From Eimeria necatrix (taxonomy: Eukaryota > Apicomplexa > Conoidasida > Eucoccidiorida > Eimeriidae), in the NCBI RefSeq assembly GCF_000499385.1, contig NW_013651772.1, positions 15,028 through 79,027 of the forward strand: a stretch of 64,000 bases of DNA. The letters are read 5' to 3'. Each line of letters starts with the position of its first letter. Within the stretch, counting starts at the first letter, position 1. The position numbers and the translations under genes were made by a program. Below the pieces are notes generated by a model. It was given only the letters and a program-made list of their open reading frames with translations, did no database searches and was not told where the DNA came from. Shown here one piece after another: positions 10,666 through 20,249 of this stretch.

Positions 10666-10922
10666 CGGATGTTTTGCTGCTCCCCGCTGCTAGGGGCTCT
10701 TCAGCAGCACTGCGCAGGTCATAAGGCAGCTTCTGGTGCTTCCTCAGTGGCAGCGAGCTGCTGCTGCGGGCAAGAGCAGCAGCACTGGAGCTGCTGCTGC
10801 TGCTGCTGCTGCGAGCTGCAGCAGCGCCTCGCCGCCGTTTCGGGCCTCAAGCAAACTGCAGCAGCAGCCTCAAGTGTACAGACACCGCAGCAGCAGCAGC
10901 AGCAGCAGCAGCAACTCCGAAA

Positions 10923-10996
10923 ATGGTAAAGGAAGGAGATTGGGAGCACGGCGACGCCGCAGCACAGACTGACGCTGCAGAAAACCCTAAAAAGGT

Positions 10997-11049
<53 letters not shown>

Positions 11050-11615
11050 CGTCTGCTGCAGCAGGAGACTTGCTCTCTGCTGCAGCTGCTCCCCTTTTCG
11101 GAGCCCCAGGCTTGCAGGCTTTGCATGCGTTTGAGAGTTTGTAATTTTATTTTCATTTATTTCAAATTAAATTAAATTATTTTTAATTAAATTAAATTAA
11201 ATTAAATTAAATTAATTTAAATTTTCTTTTTTCTTTTCAGGACTTTGACGGCGCAGAAATTCCTGCAGAGGACACGAAGGTTTTTGTGGATGGAGTAAGT
11301 TGATTTATTTTATTTATTTTTATTTATTTCTACTTCTTTTTATTTCATTTCTTTTCTTTTTAATTTCTTTTCTATTTATTATTCTTTTTAATATCTTTTG
11401 CTTTCTTGACTTCTTTTAATCTTCTTTTCTTTGAATTGTTTATTCCTTTATCTTTTGAACTGTTCTTTTATGCATTTGCTTTATAATTTTATTTTTGTTA
11501 TTTATTCATTTATTTATTTATTTATTTTGTTCTTTGATTTATTTATTTATTTCATTTGCGTCTTCATTTGTTTGTTTGTTTGAGTGTTCATTTGCTTGTC
11601 AGTTGAACTCCGAAT

Positions 11616-11654
<39 letters not shown>

Positions 11655-12019
11655 TTTGTTTATTTGTTTATTTATTTGTTATTTTTAAAAATAAATAATA
11701 AATGATTTATTTAATTGTTCTTTTTTTTGTGCATTTCCTTCTCAATTTGCTGCTCTTCACTCTTTGCCATTCACAATTTGAAATTAATTTTAAATAATAT
11801 TTAAAATTAACTCTGCATAGCATTTATTATTTATTATGATTATTATTATGACATTATTATTATTATATCTGATTATTATTGCTTTTATTATTATTATCAT
11901 TATTTATTATTATTATTATTATTTATTATTATTACTATTATTGTTATTATTATTATTATTATTACCATTATTATATTACTATTATTATTAGTATTATATT
12001 ATTGTTATTATTACTATTA

Positions 12020-12074
<55 letters not shown>

Positions 12075-12893
12075 CATTATTATTATTATTATTATTATTG
12101 TTATTATTATTTATTATTACTTTATTATTATTTTATTATTGCCGCAGAACACGGAGGGCGTGGACACAGGTGAAAGGTGGCTGCCGTACATCATCGCCGC
12201 GTTTTTCCTTTCTTTCATTTTTCCTCCGCTCGGCTGCTTCGCCTTTTGTCTTTCTTTGAGTCCGTTTCCACGCCTTTTCCGGGGTGTACGTACACCCCAG
12301 TTCCGCGTCTTTAGAGCGCTTTTCTGGGGTGTATGTACACCCCAGTTGCGTGTTTCCAAACCCCTTTCTGGGGTGTACGTACACCCCAGTTGCGTGTCTT
12401 TAGAGCGCCTTTCTGGGGTGTACGTACACCCCAGTTGCGCGTCTTAGAGCGCCTTCTGGGGTGTACGTACAGCCCAGTTGCTATTGTTATTATTACTATT
12501 ATTATTATTTATTTATTTATTATTGTTACTGGGGTGTACGTACACCCCAGTTGCGTGTCTTAGAGCGCCTTCCGGGGTGTACGTACACCGGGCGCGTGCG
12601 GCGCGGACTTGGCACACATTTTTCTTTTTTTTTGCTTTTTTTTGTTTTTTTTTGCTTTTTTTTTCGCAGATGCGACTTAGTTCACATTTTTCTTTTTCTT
12701 TTTGTTTTTCTTTTTGTTTTTTGTTTCTTTTTTCGCAGATGCGCCCTCGGGCTCGAAAAGAGCGGCCTGGGGCGAGTGGGCAGTGCGGCTGGGGTCTCTG
12801 CTTTCTTTTCTTTACACTTTTCTGCTGGCGATGCTGCTGAGCGAGTTTTACTACATTCCCAACAGCGGCGCCATTCTTGGCTACGGGTACTAA
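10923..12893 (+). CDS. Hypothetical 100-residue protein with one C-terminal membrane segment (four exons)
   Basis: I do not recognise the family. Proposed exons are 10923-10994, 11241-11294, 12148-12169 and 12739-12893. Their phases (0, 0, 1) fit and yield exactly 100 residues. The first half is acidic and soluble (MVKEGDWEHGDAAAQ, DFDGAEIPAEDTKVFVDG). The last exon has a single hydrophobic helix (VRLGSLLSFLYTFLLAMLL) followed by SEFYYIPNSGAILGYGY to the stop, so it would be a tail-anchored or single-pass protein. Introns are packed with a CAG tract, TTTA and ATT microsatellites and a palindrome minisatellite. An earlier candidate acceptor at 12669 leads to a stop after two codons and was not used. 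The last exon is the best supported; the first three rest on splice signals and phase alone. Confidence 0.55.
11000..11046 (+). repeat. CAG microsatellite in intron 1
   Basis: About fifteen CAG units beginning a few bases after the intron 1 donor (10995) of the 100-residue protein gene. Confidence 0.9.
11495..12140. repeat. TTTA and ATT microsatellites in intron 2
   Basis: Intron 2 of the 100-residue protein gene holds TTTA repeats (about 11500-11697) and then an interrupted ATT array (about 11825-12140) that ends a few bases before the acceptor GCCGCAG at 12147. Confidence 0.95.
12280..12592. repeat. Palindrome minisatellite, period about 45-50 bp
   Basis: Six to seven tandem units, each with the 20-bp palindrome TGGGGTGTACGTACACCCCA followed by GTTGCGTGTCTTTAGAGCGCCTT or a close variant. 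The array is interrupted by an ATT patch near 12480-12530. It lies wholly inside intron 3 of the 100-residue protein gene. Confidence 0.9.
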
Positions 12894-13923
12894 CTGCTTT
12901 TCTTTATCTTTCTTTATCTTTCTTTATCTTTCTTTTGTTCTTTCTTTCGTTCTTTTATCTTTCTTTGTTCTTCTTTTTTCTTCTTTGCGGCGCGCCTTCT
13001 GAAGGCGCTCTCGCGGTGTACGCACAGCGCCTTGGGGTGTACGTACACTCCGTGGGGTGTATGGACAGCTCCGCGGGGCTGTGCGCAGCTCTTTGGGGTG
13101 TACATGCAGCTCCTTCGGGTGTACATGCAACTCCGGGTGTACGTACAGCCCCCTGGAGTCTGCTTAAGCCCCTCGGGCTGTACCTGCAGCTCCGTGGGGT
13201 GTACCTGCAGCTCCTTGGGGTGTATCTGCAGCTCCTTGGGGTGTATCTGCAGCTCCTTGGGGTGTATCTGCAGCTCCTTGGGGTGTACATAGGCCTCTTG
13301 GGGTGTACGTACAGCTCCCGGGATGTGCCTAAGTGGAGCCCCTTGGGGTGTACGTGCAGCCCGCGAAGGCTGTTTGGGGTGTACGTACACCCCGCTGAGC
13401 GTGCGTACAGCTCCCTGGGGTGTACGTGCTGTTCAGTTCTGTTTTTGTTGGGTTGGAGGGAGAGAGCGTTTGCTGTCTTCTGTCAGAAGAAGTGAAGTCG
13501 GGAGAAGCTCTGCGTCTGCGCGGCCCGCGGGTGTACGTACACCGGGTGTACTTACACCGCAGAAGCCCAGGGGCTTCGCGGCCCCAGACTCTTCAAAACA
13601 TTTCTTCTTCTGCAATGCGGGAGGACTTTTCTTCGGGAGGACTTTTGTTCAGCTTTTGCGGCCTACGCAGCTGCGGTGTACAGACACCTGCGCTGCGGTG
13701 TACAGACACTTGCGCTGCGGTGTACAGACAGCTCGTCTGCGGTGTACAGACAGCTCATTCGGTGCACAAGGAAAAGTCTAGTGGCATTTAAAATTAATTA
13801 ATTGCCAAATGCCTTCAGGCCGTTCGGGCCTTCAGTTCAGTTGTAGAGACTTCCTCACGGCAAACGGGGCTGCTCTGCAGCTAGGGTTTAGGGTTTAGGG
13901 TTTAGGGTTTAGGGTTTGCAGGA
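12894..13923. repeat. Convergent intergenic region of palindrome variants and telomere-like repeats
   Basis: Between two convergent genes. It holds T-rich CTTT repeats (12897-12980), a run of GTGTAC half-site variants (about 13015-13430) that includes a 24-bp tandem unit GGGGTGTATCTGCAGCTCCTT near 13195-13290, copies of GTGTACGTACACC near 13530, four GCGGTGTACAGACA units (about 13673-13757), and five TTTAGGG heptamers (13885-13918) ending six bases before the TerD-like gene's stop codon. No gene seen. Confidence 0.75.
13885..13918. repeat. Telomere-like (TTTAGGG) array
   Basis: About five perfect heptamers lying just beyond the stop codon (13924-13926, minus strand) of the TerD-like gene. 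Unique sequence on both sides shows it is interstitial, not a chromosome end. Confidence 0.9.
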
Positions 13924-15691
13924 CTAGCCCTGCAGCCCCTCCAGCAGCAAATCCAATTTGTCTTCTATTTTGTTGAGCTGCCGCGAAAGCCGCTTTTGCT
14001 CATCTTCTAAGGCCGACAGACGGGCCTCAGTGTTTGTGCCTGAGTGGCAAATGGCAAACAAAAACGAAATAAAAATAAAATGAAAATAAAATAAAAAAAT
14101 AAAAATAAATGAAAACATAAAAGTGAAAAGGAAGATGCGACGCGCAGCCAGTGTGCGCTCAGCTGTAGTGACACCTGAACCCTCTTTTTTCGAATTTTGA
14201 AGTTCCAAAACACTTTCTCAATAAACTGACTTTCCGAGTGCTGCGGGGCCACTCCGAGGCCAAAATTTGACTTGAAAAGTCCATTTAAAAGCAGCAATTG
14301 AAGCATTTAATTCAAAAGAATTCATTACCTTCTCCGCTGGAGCTGGAGCCGCCTCGCAAGGCCGAGAGGCGACTTTGCAGCTTTTCAAGTTTTTCCGAAT
14401 TTATCGAAAAGTTCATTTTTTGGGCTTCGCGGCTGCCGCTGGAGGTGGAGCGCATGCTGGGCGAGCTCTGCAGCAGCAGCAGAAACGAAAAGGGGGAAAA
14501 GTGCATTTAAAAAGCCAAAAGGGTCAAAATAAAAAGTGAATTCGAAGACAAAATTGCAAAAAGGAAACTCCGGCAAGAAGCAGCAAATAAAACAAACAAA
14601 TTGGGGGGAAAAGCGAAGAAAAAGCAGCAAAAAACCACAGAAAGGGAATGCGAAACGAAGAAGCAGCAAGCAAAACAAACCACAGCAGCAGCTGCAGCAA
14701 CTGCTGCAGCAACTGCTGCAGCAACTGCAGCAGCAGCTGCAGCAGGAAAAGAAAGGCGCTGCTAACTTCGGCAGCTCGGGCCACGTAGTCGAGAGTTCGG
14801 AGGTTCTTGAGGTTTCCCAAAGCGAAGTCCTCTTCGATCTGCTGGGCCTCCTCCTGCAGGTCAGAGAAAAAACACAAAAAAAATAAACTCCCAAGTCCTC
14901 GAATTGGACTAGTAACTAAAAATGTGAAAAAAGACGAATGAAGTAAAACTAAACAGACGAGAAGGCAAAAAGAAACAAAAAAGGAAAACAGAAAAAAAGT
15001 GAAAGCGAAACTGAAACTGCGCGTCGCCGAACGCGATTTCAGGTGTACAGACACCTCACAACAGCGGCATCCGGCGAAACGCGAAACCCGCCGGGATCTA
15101 TTAAAGAAAGGCAATTTGTTTGAATTTGAAGAAATTTGAAGAATTAAATGGATTTATTTTGAATAATTTGAGGGATTTGGTTTGTTTTCTCGCCTTTGCA
15201 ACCTTCATCAGCGAAGGCAGCTCGGGCTTGCTGAGCCGCTCGAGGCGGCGGCAGCGCCACTTCCCCCCGAACTCCGAAAGACTGAAAAACAAAACTCCCG
15301 CAGAGTCCGCCGCTTCTTCGAGATTAACTTCGAGAGATTGAAGAGGAATGGAAAACAAAACGGGGCCCATAAAGCCTTCGCAGATCTCAATCAGCCCCCC
15401 CTCCAGCTCTGCAGCAAATTCGCCGCCGCAGCTCACAACCTGCTGCAGCCTCCCCGCCGCTGCAGCGGGACCCTCCAGTTGCTGCAGCAGCTGCAGCAGC
15501 TGCTGCAGCAACTGCTGCAGCAGCTGCCGCAGCAGCTCACGCAGCAGCAACTGCTCCAGCAGCAACTGCTCCAGCAGCAACTGACCCAGCAGCAACTGGT
15601 CCAGCAGCAACAAACCAAGCAGCAACCGCCAAGCAGCAGCCGCCAAGCAGCAACCGTCCAGCAGCAGCAGCAGCACCAGCAGCAGCAGCAG

Positions 15692-15722
<31 letters not shown>

Positions 15723-16710
15723 GGACCCGCAATGGACAGGCCAGTGGTGTAGACCGCAGCAGCCAACACTATTGTGTGGCAGGAGTCGGGGACAGCCTCG
15801 AGATCCACTGCGAGCGAATGCGTTTTTTGGTTAAGACAAAAACTGCCGCTGGCGTCTTCGGGGTGTTTGTAGAATATGCAGTCCACGAAGGCGCAGGCGT
15901 TATCAAACAAAAGGGCAAACATGTCTGCGCAACAATAAATAAATAAATTAATTAATTAATTAATTAATTAATTAATTAATTAATTAATTAATTAATTAAT
16001 TGTTTGCGAGGCGGAAATGCACTTCTGGGGAGGTCCCTGCAGTTGCGCGGCGACGCGCAGTGTGCAGACGCCTCCGCTGCACTGCGCTCCCAAACCCTAA
16101 ACCCTAAACCCTAAACCCTAAACCCTAAACCCTAAACCCTCACCAATGTCGATTCCTCCGGGGTAGGCGTCTTCATCGTAAGTGAGTCGCACGCAGATCT
16201 TCCGGAGGGCAGAAAGTTGCGAAAAAGAAACTGAAAAAAACCAAAGACACACCCCAGGTGTACGTACACTCCACGCCCGCGGTGTACATACACCGCAGCG
16301 CCCCACACCCACCCCTTTGTGCACACGGGGGCGCCCCCCGCGCTGCGGTGTACGTACACCCCAAGTGTACATACACCCCAGCTGTACGTACACCGCAGGT
16401 GTACGTACAGCTGGGGTGTAGGTACAGCTGGGGTGTAGGTACAGCTGGGGTGTAGGTACAGCTGGGGTGTACGTACAGCTGGGGTGTACGTACAGGTGGG
16501 GTGTAGGTACAGCTGGGGTGTAGGTACACCGCAGCTGGGGTGTACGTACACCGCAGGACTCACCGCGGCGGCTGGGAGTCACTTCGTGGCTGCGGTCGCG
16601 CACGGTGGAGCCGAGGCGGCCGTAGAAAGTGTTGCTGCGGGGCTGGTCGCTGGCCTCGGAGGCCCCCGACAGGTACCCGCTGTACCCGCTGCTCAGCCGG
16701 TGAATCGGCA

Positions 16711-16711
<1 letters not shown>
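13924..16711 (-). CDS. TerD-like domain protein with C-terminal coiled coil (six exons)
   Basis: Exons on the minus strand: 16711-16564, 16230-16144, 15924-15203, 14853-14767, 14467-14329, 14039-13924. All phases fit, giving 1,299 nt and 432 residues. Exons 2-3 (residues about 50-145) follow the TerD/tellurium-resistance fold pattern: LSALRKICVRLTYDEDAYPG, then GIDIDMFALLFD (in TerD, DLDASAFLL), then VDCIFY, then LAVDLEAVP and TIVLAAAVYT. The end of exon 3 has GLIEICEGFMGPVLFSIPL and VLFFSLSEFGGKWRCRRLE, matching the last TerD strands with a WKFRAVG-like end. A Leu/Gln-rich in-frame stretch (15727-15460) interrupts the domain and may be an insertion or an unrecognised intron of a multiple of three. 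Exons 4-6 are charged and heptad-like. TerD proteins bind calcium in bacteria; the role here is unknown. The domain call is mine by eye. Confidence 0.65.
15460..15727. repeat. CAG/CTG-rich tract inside the TerD-like gene
   Basis: Imperfect CAGCAGCAACTG-type units. On the gene strand they read as Leu with Gln/Val interruptions in the open frame of exon 3. Confidence 0.85.
15944..16001. repeat. TTAA tetranucleotide repeat in TerD-like intron 2
   Basis: TAAATAAATAAA followed by about a dozen TTAA units, ending near 16001. It lies just upstream (gene sense) of the exon 3 acceptor at 15925. Confidence 0.95.
16091..16140. repeat. Telomere-like (AAACCCT) array abutting a splice donor
   Basis: Seven perfect heptamers on the plus strand. 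On the gene strand the intron reads GTGAGGGTTTAGGGTTTAGG, so the array starts three to four bases into intron 2 of the TerD-like gene. Confidence 0.95.
16257..16560. repeat. Palindrome cluster filling TerD-like intron 1
   Basis: About a dozen GTGTACGTACACC or GTGTAGGTACAGC copies spaced 15-25 bp apart. They occupy nearly the whole intron between 16231 and 16563, with the last unit a few bases from the exon 1 donor. Confidence 0.9.
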
Positions 16712-16744
<33 letters not shown>

Positions 16745-19700
16745 GGCTGCTGCGGCGGCGATCCCCCCACGCCTGCTGCTGCGGCGCGCGGCTGAGACCT
16801 GCTGCTGGAGCGCTGTGCCGGGCCCTGCTGCTGCAGCGCAGGAGCTCGGCTCAGCTGCTGCAGCAGGGCTCCTCGGCCCAGCTGCTGCAGCTGCTGCAGC
16901 TGCTGCAGCTGCTGCAGCAGCAGCTCTCTTGGGAGGGAATCTGCTGCGGGGAAAGGCCGCCGCAGGCCCGGCTCCGCAGCCCGAGCTCTTAGTTGAGTTC
17001 CGCTGGAGCCGCGAAGGGCAGCAGCGGGGGTCTTGTGCTGAAAAGGAAAACGCCGGAATTCAAGTTGAGCTCAAGTTGGGCTCTTTCTCGAGGCCTTTCC
17101 CCTCCCAGTCCATTAGTGGGGCTCTGAGAGTCCCAAAAATGGATATTTGGGCTTTTAAACTTCAAGAAAATGCGCTAAGAGCCGCGGTTTAGCCGCCAAG
17201 TCCAAAAAGCAGTCACAGGCTTTCAAGTGATCCTGCCCGCGCCCGCTGCTGACGACGAAGAAGGGCCAAACTGCACAGCCCTAACATTGAAAAGAAAGAA
17301 GAAGTTAAATGCTTTTCGTTTTTCAAATTCGAAAAAGCCAAACTCGAAGAAGTGTGCGCGAATCGCAGCAGCAGCGCGAGCCCACTGGACGGCGGCACTC
17401 CGTGACCGCCGAAGACCAGAGTTGCGCTTTGAACTGGAGGCCAGCAAAAGTAATACCTCTTTCCCAGCCTATTTTGTCTTAAATTGTGTTAATTTTCGCA
17501 ATCATTGAATCCTTGTTGCGGCCACGAAGCCGAAAAGGTGGAAAGTTCCGCTTTCAGACAACGCCGCCACCTCGAACCTGCACTGAGCCGCTGCGGCGGC
17601 GCCTTCGGGGGAAACTCCAATTTCCCGCAATTTAAATCTCCCCGCACTTCGTATTTACCTTTAAATGGGAGCTGTGGGCGAATTCGGCAGCGGGCAATGC
17701 CGGAAACTGCAGCCAACGCTGCTGCGGCGGCAGTCCGCGGCCTTCCCACGATGGCACACTCTGCGGCTTCGATCCACACCCACGGCCTGCAGCTCCGTTC
17801 ATAAACGGAAAAGCCCAATTGTAACAAACTCCTCACAGCTTGCTGCACTCCGGCCAGTTTCTACTTCGCTCCCTCTCGCCTCTCCGCCGAGGCTTCGCCA
17901 CACAATGCGAATCGACTGAAAAAACGGGCAAATCAGCCATTGAAAGGCCCCTCTTCAGCTGCCAATAGGGGATTTTAGTGAACACTGCAGACAGAGGAAG
18001 TGATCCTTGAGGTAGAGGCAGTTTTCAAGCTTCGGAACTGGCAGCAGTTGAGCGTCAGCTCGAGAGCCTTGCAGACCTCCGCTCTATCAGTGGCTCTGCA
18101 TGCGCTCCTTCGCAGATGCAAGTGGATCTTTATTGAAAACGCAGAAAGCAGCTTTCAGCCGCTGATAAACAACTATTAACTTCGCAGCAGAGCCGCCAGA
18201 AGAGCCACGGATTTGCGAGCTTAAAGCAGTGGCTGCAGCCTGCAGCACACGGCCGCATGCCGCACTCTAATCGAGGGAAAGCTGCGGAAAAACTAGTGCT
18301 GCACGCTCCTCTTTGGCCAAACTAATATTACTGGTGTCTGATAGTTTGAAATGGGAGCCAATGCAGCGATATAGACCCCAAAATAGTCCGCAAATGCTGC
18401 GCAGCGTTGCCAGCCAGCAGCAGCAGCAGCAGCGGCGGACGGCGGCCTGGCTGCATTTACTCGCAAAATCGCTGGCTGTTTCCTCAGAGTTGGTAAAATA
18501 ACTTTAGAATGCTTTGCAGAAGGATATACGCAGAGCACACAACTGCGCGACGCAAAAGTTGAATTTTCTCACAGGGCTGGCTGGCGGGATCTGGAAAGTG
18601 AACACAACTCCGTTCTAAACGACACAATTGAAGAACAACCTTCACTATGTTTGTTGCTCACGGAAATTAGTATTTATTTGCGGCTTAAAGGCCACACATT
18701 TCGGCCTTCACTCCCTGTAGCCGCGAAGCTACACAGGTTTCCACAGTGCCTCAAGTTACTGACATGCCAAGTTGATGCACGGACATCTCCCCAGCGACAG
18801 CTGCGGTGAACATAAGAGGAATTAAAGGAATAAAAAGCATTAAATGACGCAACAAGATGCCACTTTGCCAGTGATCTGCTCAGAGAAGCAGGCCAAGCCA
18901 TGGCTCGTGCAGAAGACAGCCAACTAGGCGGCCTATAGGCACCCAAAGATCACCAACTGCGCGTTTTTGACGCAATATTGCATAACAATTCACCATTTTC
19001 ACCAATTTTAGAGTTATTTGAAGCAAAGTGGAGGCTTCAAAACCCCGAGAAAGTCTACCCGGCGAGGCCCGCGGGACCTCCGGCTAAGAATACGGTGTTT
19101 CCTGTGCAAGCCGTGGCGCTGCCTCAGTGCAATTCACCTGAAAGCAGCTGATTTTGATATCGAAGTTTGATTCTTTTGCAACTTATGGGATATCCCCACA
19201 ACTCGAAAGGACTTGAACAGAAAGCTACAAATGCTGTTCTTGAGTTGTCTCACTTGTTATCTCATTTTCTAGAGGTGCAGCTAGTGGGCTCTTGTGTTCG
19301 TTAGCACAAGCTGCAAGACCCAGGCACTTGAACTGGCCCGTACTGCTGCTTCTGCTGCTGCTTGCCGCGAGAAGCAGCAGCAAGGGACCCATAAAGAAGC
19401 AAATTAAGTTCTGCAATTATAAAAATAAACATAAAAGAACCCCGCAAGCTGCCCCCTAATCAGTGTAGGAATCGCTGGATCAGAAACGACCTGTCTGTCC
19501 CATCAGCAGAGCGGCGCTGCCAGCCCTCTGGCTGAAGCAGCTGGGAACCTCAAGCACAGTAGAACTTTGAAAAGATAAACTGAACTGCATTTGTTTTAAG
19601 AAGGCAGAACAGGTCAACGAGGGCAGCCTGCAGCCAAGAAAGGGCGGATCACCCCCCGCAGCAAGTAACCCCGCACTGCGTAGCCGCACTCCGGCTCGCC

Positions 19701-20249
19701 AAGCATGCATGCTAAGCATCTTCAAGCGAGCTACAAGGCAAAGAGGAGTTTCGAAATAAATCTAAAGAATCGGCACTTCTTCAGGAGGTAGTCAGGGCGC
19801 GAGACGGATCCCCGCAGCGCCCGACAAGCAGGGTGGGATCTAGGTGCAAGCGCTGCCTAGACAGCGGATACGGGGGTAGTCGCTGGTAAATATGCAAAAG
19901 CGTTAATGCCGAGCAAGTCTGTGGAGTTCTGTGCTAAAAAAGAGTGGTTTGTTTAGCGTTTGTGTGTCGAGGAATCAGGACGGTCTCGGCCAGCCCCAGG
20001 AGCCGCGGCTGCGCCTCAGTAGCCTTGAAGCCTGGGGCCCCGCGGAAGCGCGAGATTCGGGTCAAATCTGACTTGCTGTGCAGAATTTTTGCAAATTTCT
20101 ATTGTTATGCGCGCGTTTGGGGTCAACTGGAGTGCCGAGGACTGCTCGAGGAGTGGCGGAGGCTGGACTCGGCGGCTGCTGCGAGCGCTTGACGCGGACT
20201 CTGCGGACGCGTTGCAGGGCTGGAGACGGGCCCCGCGGAGTGCAGCACT
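16712..20249. other. Intergenic; transition from repeat-rich to repeat-poor DNA
   Basis: The first 220 bp are CTG/CAG-rich, on the 5' side of the TerD-like gene start. After about 17,000 trinucleotide tracts nearly vanish; only short ones remain (near 18415-18435). I see no gene with recognisable domains, no tRNA and no long open frame with convincing composition. It presumably contains the divergent promoters of the TerD-like and CRAL-TRIO genes. Confidence 0.6.

Larger units (their letters stand above)
8596..10922. repeat. Intergenic repeats between UAP56 and the 100-residue protein gene
   Basis: No gene seen. It contains a CAG tract (8637-8682), a CTG tract near 8811-8833, the GGGGCCCC tract (8934-9201), an ATT microsatellite (about 9350-9437), CTG/CAG runs near 9697-9765, and a CAG tract (10627-10663) followed by mixed CAG/CTG blocks to 10915. 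AT-rich unique DNA lies between them. Two palindrome half-sites (GTGTATGTACACC and GTGTATGTACAGC) sit near 9456 and 9502. Confidence 0.7.

Noticed and set aside
12661..12682. Earlier acceptor for the last exon of the 100-residue protein
   Set aside because: TTTCGCAG at 12669 is followed by an in-frame stop after two codons.
12461..13495. 344-codon frame on the plus strand
   Set aside because: It runs through microsatellite, T-rich and half-site repeats; only the part at 12739-12893 is in a plausible exon, and in another frame.
16091..16140. A real telomere or chromosome end
   Set aside because: The heptamer arrays are short (five to seven units) and flanked on both sides by genes and unique DNA.
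3798..16560. CRISPR-like spaced palindromic repeats
   Set aside because: Spacing is irregular, the spacers are themselves related, there are no cas genes, and the genome is eukaryotic.
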